A DNA stretch of 64,000 nt from Anomaloglossus baeobatrachus (taxonomy: Eukaryota; Chordata; Amphibia; Anura; Aromobatidae), in assembly GCF_048569485.1 (NCBI RefSeq), contig NC_134353.1, positions 708,798,430 through 708,862,429 of the forward strand, in the 5' to 3' direction. Below, in pieces: positions 54,773 through 64,000 of this stretch (position 1 is the first letter of the stretch; every line of letters begins with the position of its first letter). The notes under the pieces are model-generated. The model had not been told where the DNA came from, made no database searches, and was given only the letters and a program-made list of their open reading frames with translations. The translations under genes were made by a program, and so were the position numbers.

Positions 54773-57081
54773 GGCTATGTGCACACGTTGCGTTCTATTC
54801 CGCAGGGTATAAGTCACTGCATGTGGGTCTCAGAACGCAGCCGAAAAAGCTGCGTTCTGAGACGCATTCGGCAGAACGCAACGTGCGCACATTCCTGGAG
54901 AATTCATGCGTTCTGGATGCTTGCTCTGCCATAGACAGAGTGGGAAAAGCATCCAGAACGCACATTTTTGACAGTGCGGTCCCACTCGGCTCTGCAGCAT
55001 CTCTATAGACTTGCAGCAGAGCCAAGTGGGACCGCACTGTCAAAAAGAGCATGGCTGGCTGCGAGACAGAGCCGCGCGATCAGAATGAACTCGGATGAAC
55101 TTCACCCGACTTCATTGTGATCGCGCGGCTCTGTGCGTGTTCCGCGGCTTGAATTGCAGTCACACGTGAAGGACTCACCTGTGATCGCAAATCCCCTGAG
55201 TGACTGCAGTGAGCTGCGCGATCAGCTGTGCTTTCACTCAGGTTACTCGCGGCCACAGCTGCAGTCCTCCACCTGAGAGCGGTGGCCGCGAGTTACCTCA
55301 GTGACAGCACAGCTGATCGCATGACTCACTTCAGTTGCTGCATGGAGCTGACAGGAGTGGCGGTGTTCTACTGCCGCTCCTGTCAGCTTCCGATGTAGCA
55401 GAGCTGAAAGCGTCGTGGGACCTTACGTGGATTACGTCGGACTTGAAGGTGTTTTTGAAGGGTTAATAAAGTGGTGAAAGAGGGTGTTTTTTTGTCTTTC
55501 ATTGCAAATAAAGGATTTTTTGGATATGTGTGTGTTTATTTTCTTTAACTTACAGGTTAATCATGGAAGGTATCTTGGGGAGACGCCTGCCACGATTAAC
55601 CTAGGACTAAAGGCCGCTTTACACGCAACAACATCGCTAACGAGATGTCGTTGGGGTCACGGAATTCGTGACGCACATCCGGCCTCGTTAGCGACGTTGT
55701 TGCGTGTGAAACGCACGAACGACCGCTAACGATAAAAATACTCACCATATCGTTGATCGTTGTTCGGTCACTCTAATCCCGATTATCGTTGCTGTTGCAG
55801 GACGCAGGTTGTTCGTCGTTCCTGCGGCAGCACACATCGCTATGTGTTACACCGCAGGAATGAGGAACATCACCGTCCCTGCGCCTGCCCGCAATGAGGA
55901 AGGAAGGAGGTGGGCGGGATGTTCGGTCTGCTCATCTCCGCCCCTCTGCTTCTATTGGTCGGCTGCTTAGTGACGCAGCTGTGACGCCGCACAAACCGCC
56001 CCCTTAGAAAGGAGGCGGTTCGCTGGCCACAGCGACGTTGCTAGGCAGGTATGTGTGACGGGTGTAAGCGATGTTGTGCGCCATGGGCAGCGATTTGCCC
56101 ATGACACACAACCGACGGGGGCGGGTACGTTCACCAGCGACATCACTAGCGATATCGCTGTGTGTAAAGTGGCCTTTAGTGGCAGTTATGGGCTGCTGCC
56201 ATTAAGTCTTTATTACCCCGTTTGCCACCGCACCAGGGCAATTCGGGATGAGTCGGGTAGAGTCCCAGGACTGTCGCATCTAATGTATGCGGCAATTCCG
56301 GGCGGCTGCTGGCTGATATTGTTAGGCTGGGGGGCTCCCCATAACGTGGAGCTCCCCATCCTGAGAATACCAGCCTTCAGCCGTGTGGCTTTACCCTGAC
56401 TGGTATCCAAATTGGGGGGACCGCATGTCGTTTTTTTTTTAATTAATTATTTTTTTTTACTACTCGATATAGACACACCCACCGGCGGCTGTGATTGGTT
56501 GCAGTGAGACAGCTGTCACTCAGCGTGTGGGCGTGTCTGGCTGCAACCAATCGTAGGCGACAGTGGGCGGGGGAAGCAGGGAATACGAGATGGATTAATG
56601 AGCAGCCGGAATTTTCAAGAGAAGCCGCCATAGTGTGAACGCCGTGCAGCGCAGCGCCCGTGATGGGGGATCGGTGAGTATGAGAGAGCAGGTGGGAGGG
56701 AGAGACCGACATGGACAGAGAGAGAGATAGAGACATAGAGAGAGAGACCGAAAGACCTGCCTTTATTATGTCAAAAAAACATGCGGATTGCAAAAAAAAG
56801 CAACATTTTGGCAGCATTATTCTACAACTCATTGATTTCAATGGGTGTAGAACGCCGCCAAAACGGACAAAAGAAGTGACATGCTGCTTTTCTAAACGCA
56901 GAGATTTTGACAAATTTTTGACAATCAAAACACTGTGTTTAAAAAAGCATTGTGCGCACGGATTTTGCATGATTCTCATAGACTTTGCTGGGGAAGATGA
57001 ACGCATACATTTTGTCAATGACACAGTGCAGTTGTAAACGCAGCCAAAACGCAGAAAAATATGCAACGTGTGCACATGGCC
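54773..57081. mobile_element. PIF-type MITE ('GGCTATGTGCACACG' ends) with nested MITE
   Basis: TTA lies at 54770-54772 and 57082-57084. GGCTATGTGCACACGTTGCG matches the complement of the right end, GGCCATGTGCACACGTTGCA. It holds cassette C (about 55290-56710), interrupted by the MITE at 55611-56175, and a foldback centre near 55270. The sequence after the left end (CAGAACGCA, TGCGTTCT) is also partly palindromic. Confidence 0.9.
55611..56175. mobile_element. PIF/Harbinger-type MITE ('GCTTTACACGC' family), copy 3
   Basis: The left end AGGCCGCTTTACACGCAACA faces AGGCCACTTTACACACAGCG on the complement. It splits cassette C between CTAGGAC and GTGGCAG, a join that is uninterrupted at 44980 and 28240. 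The flanks are TAA (left) and TTA (right), a TTA target with one change. Confidence 0.9.
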
Positions 57082-57084
57082 TTA

Positions 57085-57526
57085 TACGTTCTTCTGATTG
57101 TTCCACTCCTGATTTTGGCTACAAATACTGAGGTAAAACACTAAACATGTGTACGCGGTCTTATGCGTGAATGGAGCTGCAGATTGACCACCACTACATT
57201 CACACAGGGCTTCTTAGAGCCCTAGTTCTCGGGATCAGTGCTGTTTCCATCCGTCAGACCCCCAGTGATTGGGAACACAACCCCTATACTTTGGATAGGA
57301 GATAACTTCCAAACTTTAGAATGTCCCTTTAAGGGCCAATATAAACCTGTTGCCGGGGAAGAACATTGGCCCATAGATTTCTATGGGTGCCATATAAATT
57401 GATATATTTATGAATTGTTAAAAATTGTGAAAGTGGTTTTCCTCCTCAACGAATATTTAACGCAGAGAGGAACGAAGAGCAGGAAGCAAGCCTCATTATC
57501 GTATACCAGGAAAAATACACTATGGA
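57085..57526. other. Upstream region of ESS2
   Basis: No gene. GTCCCTTTAAGGG at about 57326 may be an old TTAA-element end. The sequence turns more unique near 57400. Confidence 0.45.
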
Positions 57527-57590
57527 ACTACATGTCCCGACATCCCCTGCGAACAGACGGCGTCGGCGCAGCTCACTTCCGCTTCCGGGA
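57527..57590 (+). promoter_or_regulatory. ESS2: ESS2 core promoter with ZNF143-like and ETS-like sites
   Basis: ACTACATGTCCCGACATCCC (57527) resembles the ZNF143/Staf site ACTACAnnTCCCAGnATGC. About 25 bp on, CACTTCCGCTTCCGGG (57574-57589) holds two overlapping ETS-type (CGGAAG on the minus strand) sites. Both kinds are typical of TATA-less promoters of housekeeping genes, and no TATA box is seen. The start codon is about 57 bp downstream. Binding is inferred from the motifs only. Confidence 0.55.
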
Positions 57591-57646
57591 TCCTAGAAGC
57601 CTACACTATCTTCCTGCTATGTGAGTGTAGTGTGATTGAGCTGAGG

Positions 57647-57799
57647 ATGGCGGCCCCGGGACCGGAGAGCCCGCACTGTGGGGCACTGGTAACGCGGAAA
57701 CATGGCTCCACGGCCCTCGCTGTGCCCGGGGAGGACCCGCAGAAGGCGGACATTAAGAGGCCGAAGAAGCAAGTGTTGTGCGAGGAGACGTACATCCAG
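57647..57799 (+). CDS. ESS2: ESS2 splicing factor homolog, exon 1
   Basis: ATG 57647 has A at -3 and G at +4, a strong initiation context. The exon encodes 51 residues, beginning MAAPGPESPH and ending KRPKKQVLCEETYIQ, followed by a GTGTGT donor at 57800 (phase 0). The segment KKQVLCEETYIQ corresponds to the KQRVLDEEEYIE start of the conserved region in ESS2/DGCR14. The N-terminal 35 residues are variable between species. ESS2 is a nuclear, coiled-coil-rich protein associated with the late spliceosome (C complex). The gene lies downstream of GSC2 in the same orientation, as in mammals. Confidence 0.93.
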
Positions 57800-58409
57800 G
57801 TGTGTGCTGTGCTCCCAGCGGTGAATGTGGCAGGGCTATGGAGAGGTGCTGGTTCCTACCACCAGATCGTAGGGTTATTGGATCGTCTGATGAACGGGAC
57901 AGATTTGGTCGGAGAACACATCTGGATTGTGATTGCTGAAACCCCAGGATGATGCAGTGTCAGATCTGTCACAGGGCGGCCTCCACCTCTCCTGACAGGA
58001 GGTCTGCACAGTGTTGTCGGAAGACATGCAGCGCCGTCCGTCCATCCAGGGTCGATATGTGCAGCATTGGACTTGTATGTAATGAGTGGCGCTATTTGTC
58101 AGATGCTACAAATTGGCAGCTGATCCCTTTTCAGTTTATTTTATGTCTTTGGAAGATAAAGTAGAAGTGTCTTGGGCCATGCTATGTAGGGCGGCAGCAT
58201 GCGGATGACTCGGATTGGTTAGATCATTAAAGGGCTTATCCCCCACCTGGAGAACCTCTTTCCAGCACCACTGCAGCGTTTTTTTCCTTCTCTCAGCGCT
58301 GGTCCGTGTTCCTACTTCACTGTGTTCACTTTTTATCAACACCGCTCTGGTCCCGTATCGCCATCTTGTGCCTATAACATCTGACTGGCTGGAAGTCAGA
58401 CGTTACATC
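57800..58409 (+). other. ESS2: ESS2 intron 1, first part
   Basis: No other gene. The intron spans 57800-61612 and also holds a TTAA element with a nested hAT element and two MITE pieces, described separately. The sequence next to the exon is moderately GC-rich. Confidence 0.8.
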
Positions 58410-59296
58410 TTAAAGGGAATCTATCTGCAGGTTTTTACAACCTCACCTGAGAGCAACATGATGTAGGGACAGGGATCCTGATTCCAGCAAATATATCACT
58501 TAGATTAGTGGGTGCAGCGGTTCTGACACAATTAGAATTTTTTTATATTTAACAAAGAGCTGAGAGAGTCCTTTCCCATCCTCACCAGGTTCTAGGTACA
58601 ATGTCTATAGACCTTGAGTTGCTAATCACAATCAGACAACATGGCAGAAGCCAGCTAGTCACAGCAATGATAATGTCGTAGTGATAAAACACTCAGTTTG
58701 AGCAAACACCAGCACAGGAGGTGATATGTGACACATGTTGAATTCTTTGTTAACCCCTACATCATGCTGTCCCCAGACCCAGTCACTTTCTGCCCTTATT
58801 CAGATTGAGGTCTGTTCTGACACATAGTAAAGTTTTAATAGTAGAGTGTTGGGTACTGTCCTGATTTGGGTACACTATGTCATGGTGGGATGGCTTTACA
58901 CTTTTTTTGATCAAAAATAGTGTTTACTAATTACCCTATGTTTATTCATGTGCATTATGCTTCTCAGGGCTGTGGAGTCGGAGTCGGAGTCGTGGAGTCG
59001 GAGTCGGAGCTCATTTTGGTGGAGTCGGAGTCGGAGTCGGTATAAAATGCACCGACTCCGACTCCTAAAATATATAATAAATTGGGGACAGGAGTGCAAT
59101 GCAGAATGTGCTGAATATTTTACTAAATAATAACATTTAGTATAATGCTTATATTTAAGTGAAAAATTTATTGTAGTACAATGTGAACATCAGACATTTA
59201 ATTGTTTTTATGATACAATAATCAAGATATTTGGATAGAACATAAAATATTTATTGGAATACAACTTTAGAACACAAAAAACTAATAAATTGTAAA

Positions 59297-59300
59297 TATG

Positions 59301-59366
<66 letters not shown>
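59297..59366. repeat. (AT)n microsatellite
   Basis: About 34 AT units at the centre of the hAT palindrome, followed by ACACAC. Confidence 0.95.
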
Positions 59367-59371
<5 letters not shown>

Positions 59372-59603
59372 GTGTATATACACACACAAGATATATATGT
59401 AATCTACTGTATATTACATAGTGTATTACATATTTACAATTTATTACAGTTTTTTGTGTTCTAAAGTTGTATTCCAATAAATATATTTTATGTTCTATCC
59501 AAATATCTTGATTATCGTATCATAAAAATTATTAAATGTCTGATGTTCACATACACATATTCATGTACTACAATAAATTTTTCACCTAACTAAGCAATAT
59601 ATG

Positions 59604-59604
59604 T

Positions 59605-59651
<47 letters not shown>

Positions 59652-59785
59652 TCGGAGCCGGAGTCGGAGCCGGAGTCGGAGTCGGAGCCGGAGCCGGAGT
59701 CGGAGCCGGAGTCGGAGCCGGAGTCGGAGCCGGAGCCGGAGTCGGAGCCGGAGTCGGAGCCGGAGCCGGAGTCGGAGCCGGAGCA
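59604..59785. repeat. (GGAGCC)n/(GGAGTC)n array
   Basis: About thirty 6-bp units. It gives Glu-Pro / Glu-Ser on the plus strand and Leu-Arg or Ala-Pro-Thr on the minus strand; no gene is implied. The same GGAGTCGG word is in the short left end (58976-59045), so the array grew from the terminal repeat. Confidence 0.95.
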
Positions 59786-60008
59786 AGAGAATTTGAGGAG
59801 TCGGAGTCGAAGGTTTGGCTTACCGACTCCACAGCCCTGATGCTTCTATTTAGTTACAGCAGAGTATTCATTGGCTTTTCTTTGTTTTATGGCCAGTGTG
59901 AATGTGTGCTTGTATCTAATGTATACCAACTCATGCTCTCGCTCATTTTTTTTTTTTTTTTTTGTCCTTGGACTACATAACAAAAACCTGCTGACAGATT
60001 CCCTTTAA

Positions 60009-60171
60009 CCGCTCTATGCAAGTCTGAGAGCCAGAACGAGGTTCTCATAGAGTTGTATTGAGTTATGACCTCCGGCACGCCATCACACTGGAGTTGCCGG
60101 CAGTTCACAAACTGCAGAAAACAGACAGCAGCGATGCTGAAAATGGATTAAAATGCTAGAGAATGAGTATA
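60009..60171. other. ESS2 intron 1, unremarkable stretch
   Basis: No element or gene is recognised. Confidence 0.4.
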
Positions 60172-60600
60172 AGAGCTCTTTTCCACTTGCGATTTTCATG
60201 TGCGAGTGCAATCTGATAAAACATTGGATCGCACTCGCTCCAGTGTTAATCAATCAGGCAGTTTCCTCTTTCCTGTTATTTCTCAATACGAATCGCGCTC
60301 TTGGTGCAATCGCTGCATGCTGCGTTTGGCAGCGAGTCTCGGCTCATGCACCCCCATACAAGCCTATGGGAGCGTGTGAAACATCGCACTGCACTCGTAT
60401 GTTATGCGACTGCAGTGCGGTGTATGTAGAGACAGACAGCGGAGGAGATGGGGAGAAAGTGCTCTCTCCCTCTTTTCCGCAGAGTGATATGATCGCATCA
60501 CAGTCGCATGACCCTCGGCTGACACCCACAGCAGAGAGTCATTAGCATATTGCTTCTGATGCTTTAGCATTGGAAGCGGTACGCAAGGGCAACAGAACCC
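60172..60600. mobile_element. MITE-like segment (CACTTGCGATTTTC)
   Basis: GAGCTCTTTTCCACTTGCGA at the left and several GCACTCGC/GCGAGTGC blocks (60205, 60225, 60390) resemble the inner parts of the MITE at 63419. The right end is not clear (ACGCAAGGGCAACAGAACCC at about 60580 may be it). Confidence 0.5.
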
Positions 60601-60731
60601 TAAGATAGGGGGTAAGGGACTTAGATTTATGTCCTTGACCAGGTCTGTCCCTTCAATGCGGTCTCTCAGCGCAAGCCCACATTATTCCCCTCACATGTCA
60701 GTTGATCTGATCAGCAGACATGTGCAGCTAA

Positions 60732-60924
60732 GGCTAGTTTCACACATCCGGCTTTTTGCCGGTTTGCCGGACTCGAGAATAGAGTGATACAGTACAATGG
60801 CAGCGCGGCAACTTCCGGGTCACATGCTCTGGTCACATGACATGTGACCGCAGCTTGTTGCGCTGCCATTGTACTGTATACACTGTACTGGAGTGCGCCA
60901 AAAAGCTGGATGTGTGAAACTAAT
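60732..60924. mobile_element. Short palindromic MITE
   Basis: GGCTAGTTTCACACATCCGG faces GCTGGATGTGTGAAACTA at the right. The inner blocks CAGTACAATGGCAGCGC and GCGCTGCCATTGTACTG are perfect complements, and the centre is GGTCACATGACATGTGACC. The left flank is TAA; the right flank is decayed. Confidence 0.82.
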
Positions 60925-61612
60925 AGGTAGGGGTGAATCGGAGATCTATCCCCCTTCTGTTAACCCAAACTCTGACAGTGTGATCTAACACGTGCCGGCA
61001 GGGATTAAGCAGTCGGCGACCCCATAACGCAATGACGGGGCGCCAATGGCTTGCCATGACAGCGTGGGATCAGATGATGACATGTGAATGCCGGCCGAAC
61101 AATGCTGAAGTATTGCTCTGATCAGCAGAAGCGATTGAACAGTGCAGGACTAAAGTAGGAGACTATTAAAACTAATAAAAAAAGTAAAAACAAAAAAAGT
61201 TTTTTGTAAATAAAACAACCCCTCCCCCATATATTTGTTATTGCCGGGTTCAGAAATGCCCGATCTATCAAAATATAAGATAACTTAATCTGATCAGTAA
61301 AGGGTGTAATGAGAAAATGTCAAAATTACGTTTCATTTTTTTTTTCATGCTGCAACATTGCATTAAAATGCAGTAACAGGCGATCAAAACATCACATCTG
61401 CTGGTATAAATAGAAATGTCAGCTCAAGACGCAAAAAAGGGGTCACTGAGCTCCAGATCCCAAAAAACAAAAACAACATTGGTCTCAGAAAATGGCGACA
61501 AAAGCACAAGTCGTTTTTTTTTGACAAGCATCTGATTTTTTTCACCACTTGCTTTACCTTATATAAATTCACTGCATTTTTATTAAATTACGTCTCAATA
61601 TTTCTTCTATAG
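60925..61612. other. ESS2 intron 1, last part
   Basis: AT-rich; no element with clear borders. A TAAAACTAATAAAAAAAGTAAAAAC stretch resembles the A-rich part of a common frog repeat, but this is uncertain. Confidence 0.4.
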
Positions 61613-61778
61613 AACCTGCAAAAAATCATCCAGAGAGATTTCTTTCCCGATGTGGAGAAGCTGCGTGCTCAGAAAGAATACTTAGAGGCAGAGGAGTCTG
61701 GAGATCTGGAAAAAATGAGACAAATCGCCATCAAGATTGGCACCTCTGGGAGAGGCTCGCGGGAATCCCCATTACCGT
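61613..61778 (+). CDS. ESS2: ESS2 splicing factor homolog, exon 2
   Basis: A TTTCTTCTATAG acceptor leads into NLQKIIQRDFFPDVEKLRAQ, then KEYLEAEESGDLEKMRQIAI, KIGTSGRGSRESPLP and a GTAAGT donor at 61779 (phase 1). This is the most conserved block of ESS2 (human NLQTVIQRDFFPDVEKLQAQ). Exon 1 ends phase 0, so the frame continues. The next exon, expected to start with the VTPATFETPE-like segment, is not in the remaining 2.2 kb, so the gene continues past the window edge. Confidence 0.95.
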
Positions 61779-61934
61779 GTAAGTAAAATGTCCTGGCGTT
61801 TTGGTTTAGAGATAAATGTGCCTGGCTGCAAATGCGCAGTCAGGCTTTGTTTCATGCTGGTCGCAGAGAGGGCATCATGAATAAACTGATGGGTTCCCTA
61901 TAAACAAGCCGATTGATATCTGTACTTCGACTAA

Positions 61935-62503
61935 AGCCTGCTTTACACGGGACGACCGATTGTGCGATTTCACAATCGATCGTACCCGCACCCGTCGTTT
62001 TTGCGTCATGGGCAAATCGCTGCCCGTGTTGCACAAACTCGTTTAACCCCCGTCACACGTACTTACCTTCTGGACGACCTCGCTGTGGGCGACGTCCTCT
62101 TCCTGAAGTGGGAGGGACGTTCGGCGTCACAGCGACGTCACACAGCCGCCGGCCAATAGTAGTGGAGGGGCGGAGATGAGCGGGATGTAAACGTCCCGCC
62201 CACCTCCTTTCTTCCGCATAGCCGGCGGGTGCGACGGGACGGAGGTAAGCTGCTGTTCATCGTTCCCGTGGTGTCACACGGAGCGGCGTGTGCTACCCCG
62301 GGAACGATGAGCAACCGGCGCCATTTTAATTAAACGAAATTATGAAACCGAGCGACGAGTACAAGACTCACGATTTGTGAGCGATACTGCGTCGCTCGGA
62401 GGTGTCACACAGCCCGACGTCGCAAGCGATGACGGATGTGCGTCACAAAAACCCTGACCCCGACAATCTACCGCACGATAGATCATCTCGTGTAAAGCAC
62501 CCT
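61935..62503. mobile_element. PIF/Harbinger-type MITE ('GCTTTACACG' family), copy 4
   Basis: TAA lies at 61932-61934 and 62504-62506. AGCCTGCTTTACACGGGACG faces AGGGTGCTTTACACGAGATG on the complement. It lies in ESS2 intron 2 and is well preserved at both ends. Confidence 0.9.
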
Positions 62504-62506
62504 TAA

Positions 62507-62759
62507 GAATCTGCTCTTGCAGACGTCCATGCAAATCGATCCAATCTCGAACCACAATGCTTATACTGGTGATGGCTCACCTGACCCGTGTGTTACAGCC
62601 TCATAGAAATATAGGAAGCTGTCAGGAGACAAATTGCCATTCTGTGCATTGCAGTCTGAGATTGGGCTGATTTGTTCAGATGTCTTAATGAGCCCTTATG
62701 TGCCTATAAGCAGCACTAGAGAGACAAGAGAACATCAAGTGCTATAGGGTCTTATTCGA
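62507..62759. other. ESS2 intron 2, nothing recognised
   Basis: No exon-like frame with splice sites and no repeat recognised by eye. Confidence 0.4.
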
Positions 62760-63130
62760 TGGACAAATATGATTATTGAGGAGTATGTTAACTGCTCACC
62801 TTTTGGGTTGTATAAGCCAGAGCAAAGGAATCAGTGTCTGCCAGCTGCTGCAGTACTAAGGGTTGGGAGATCCCATAGTGTAAAACACGTAGTAGGAGGA
62901 TAGGAGTTTGTCTGCACTGCTGGTGTTAAAATCAAGCAATCTAGGGAACGTTATACAGGATTGAGCATGCGGTTAATTCAACGTGTTTTGAAGTTGGACC
63001 AATTCCTTCATCAGGAGATCCACAGTATATGTTAGAGGACAGTATACAACACTGTGGTCCCCTGATGAAGACGTTGGTCCAGGTTGAGAATAAACTGCAT
63101 GGTAAATCCTGTACGTCTTTAAATCATAGG
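62760..63130. mobile_element. Inverted pair of Penelope-like ends
   Basis: A minus-strand hammerhead remnant (62975-63017) and a plus-strand partner (about 63058-63090) face each other. CCTGATGAAG...TTGGTCC and the AATTAACCGCATG / AATAAACTGCATG segments are mirrored around about 63035. The flanks to the left look like the rest of the element. Confidence 0.55.
62975..63017 (-). ncRNA. Hammerhead ribozyme remnant, minus strand
   Basis: CTCCTGATGA, a stem with GGAATTGGTCC loop sequences, then CAAAACACGTTGA. CUGAUGA is intact, but the G of the GAAA box is A and helix III is changed. The pattern is that of Penelope-like hammerheads. Probably inactive. Confidence 0.55.
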
Positions 63131-63415
63131 GGGCCGGGCTGCATCCTACTAGTGCGTTTGCTGTTTGACCTGTTGGCTAATGGCTGTTTTTGGTGAGTTG
63201 TTTTCTAAGGATCTGTGGTAATACACTTTATATGTATCTAACATCTTTGTGACTGATGTGTGCGTCGTATCTACTCTATACAGGGCACTGCTTAGACTGC
63301 CACAGCACTGGACACTTTAATGAGTTTTATGCTGCTGTTTGTCTCTTGCTATTTGCATTGACATCTTATAATTAATGTATCAAGGTGTTTCATTAATGCA
63401 TATTGCACCTTACTA
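63131..63415. other. ESS2 intron 2, nothing recognised
   Basis: No conserved ESS2 exon is found here. AT-rich non-coding DNA. Confidence 0.45.
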
Positions 63416-63418
63416 TAA

Positions 63419-63911
63419 GGCCTAGGCCACATGGCGAGAAAATCGGTGCGAGTGGAGTGCGATAAAACATCGCATTCCACTCGGACCAATTCTAGCCTGT
63501 GTGTCAGCACACATGAGCGATTATTATCTCAGCCCTAATCGGACCGAGAAAACAATCGTAGCATGCTGCGACTGTAATGCGAGACTCTTTTCTCTCGCAC
63601 CCATTCAAGTGAATGGGGCGAAAGAAAAATCGCACTGCACTCGCGGTACACCGGTGTACCGTGCGTGCAGAGCGAGAATCGCAATAGCCGGCTATGGAGG
63701 AGAGAGGGAGATAAATCCCTCCTTCCCCCTTCTCCGTGCCGACCCTCCCCTCCACAGTGCCAGAAAGCCCCCCTCCCCCCAGCTGAGGTCTGCTCGCACT
63801 GTCGGACTTCATTTCGCAGGGATACTAGCATGACACTTGGCTCTTGCTGTGCTGCCAGCGTGAGCCGAGTGTCATGCGAGCACTGCAGTAGTGCACCGTG
63901 TGGCCCCGGCC
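63419..63911. mobile_element. PIF-type MITE (GGCCTAGGCCACATGGCGAG ends)
   Basis: TAA lies at 63416-63418 and 63912-63914. The left end is matched by the complement of GTGTGGCCCCGGCC at the right. Inner GCGAGTGC/GCACTCGC blocks and a CGGTACACCGGTGTACCG palindrome (about 63643) are present. No coding potential. Confidence 0.87.
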
Positions 63912-64000
63912 TAAAATGAATACTTATACCATTTGGGAATATTGTTGCACCCTGATGCCCATGCGATTTGCTCATGTGGTTGACTGGACCCGTATAAGGC

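Larger units (their letters stand above)
58965..59839. mobile_element. hAT MITE with expanded GGAGTC/GGAGCC ends
   Basis: CAGGGCTGTGGAGTCGG at the left is matched by CCGACTCCACAGCCCTG at the right, with the 8-bp duplication ATGCTTCT at 58957-58964 and 59840-59847. The middle is a long imperfect palindrome (about 59160-59590) around an (AT)n core. The right end is expanded into a GGAGCC/GGAGTC array. Confidence 0.95.
58414..60004. mobile_element. TTAA-type (T2-like) element with hAT insertion
   Basis: TTAA lies at 58410-58413 and 60005-60008. AGGGAATCTATCTGCAGGTT matches the complement of the right end (AGGGAATCTGTCAGCAGGTT). The TTAAAGGRR terminus is that of T2-family MITEs. Without the nested hAT (875 bp and 8-bp duplication) it is about 0.7 kb. 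Confidence 0.88.

Noticed and set aside
59586-59840. Glu-Pro, Leu-Arg and Ala-Pro-Thr repeat proteins
   Set aside because: They are translations of the GGAGCC/GGAGTC array at the right end of a hAT MITE.
1-64000. CRISPR arrays, operons, Shine-Dalgarno sites, bacterial terminators
   Set aside because: The tandem repeats here have no constant repeat with unique spacers of equal length, and the split genes show that this is vertebrate DNA.

Overview
This window looks like vertebrate nuclear DNA, most likely from a frog (anuran). Two host genes are recognisable from split exons. The rest is a dense mosaic of transposable elements of kinds common in amphibians: TTAA-flanked elements with TTAAAGG ends (T2/Kolobok type), PIF/Harbinger elements with TTA or TAA target duplications, hAT elements with 8-bp duplications, Tc1 elements, Penelope-like remnants with hammerhead ribozymes, BEL/Pao and LTR fossils, and many micro- and minisatellites. 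No bacterial features are present.

Host genes. GSC2 (goosecoid homeobox 2, + strand) has its homeobox exon at about 8765-9015 and its last coding exon at 25099-25197. A 16.1-kb intron cuts the homeodomain at the paired-class position 46/47. Exon 1 was not found, so it is upstream of the window or lost. ESS2 (DGCR14, + strand) begins at 57647; exon 1 (57647-57799) and exon 2 (61613-61778) are present and the gene runs off the right edge. GSC2 followed by ESS2 in the same orientation is the arrangement known at human 22q11, which supports both calls.

Layout. 1-1058: tetranucleotide microsatellite with a retroposon tail inside it. 1426-5833: TTAA-flanked element with ~390-bp tandem subrepeats. 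6707-8580: Tc1 element of DD38E spacing inside an outer inverted repeat. 9016-25098: GSC2 intron with MITEs, a Tc1 remnant, Penelope-like pieces, a BEL/Pao fossil (about 15.99-21.0 kb) and a hAT element with two minisatellites (21266-23609). 25199-25537: hAT MITE inserted exactly at the GSC2 stop codon. 26.9-29.2 kb: two abutting PIF-type MITEs. 29267-38071: an almost complete PIF/Harbinger transposon with both of its genes (transposase +, MADF-domain protein -) and two younger MITEs nested in it. 38-43 kb: TTAA/T2-type elements, one carrying an LTR-like fragment. 43549-45906: MITE built as a ~1.65-kb palindrome. 47597-53591: hAT element carrying a 4.1-kb LTR-retrotransposon fossil. 54773-57081: MITE with another MITE inside. 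57.5-64 kb: ESS2 promoter, first exons and introns with more nested elements.

Two themes connect the non-genic parts. First, MITEs with quite different ends share the same internal cassettes, which suggests cassette swapping between families. Second, hammerhead ribozyme motifs, some well preserved and some decayed, mark at least four Penelope-like remnants.
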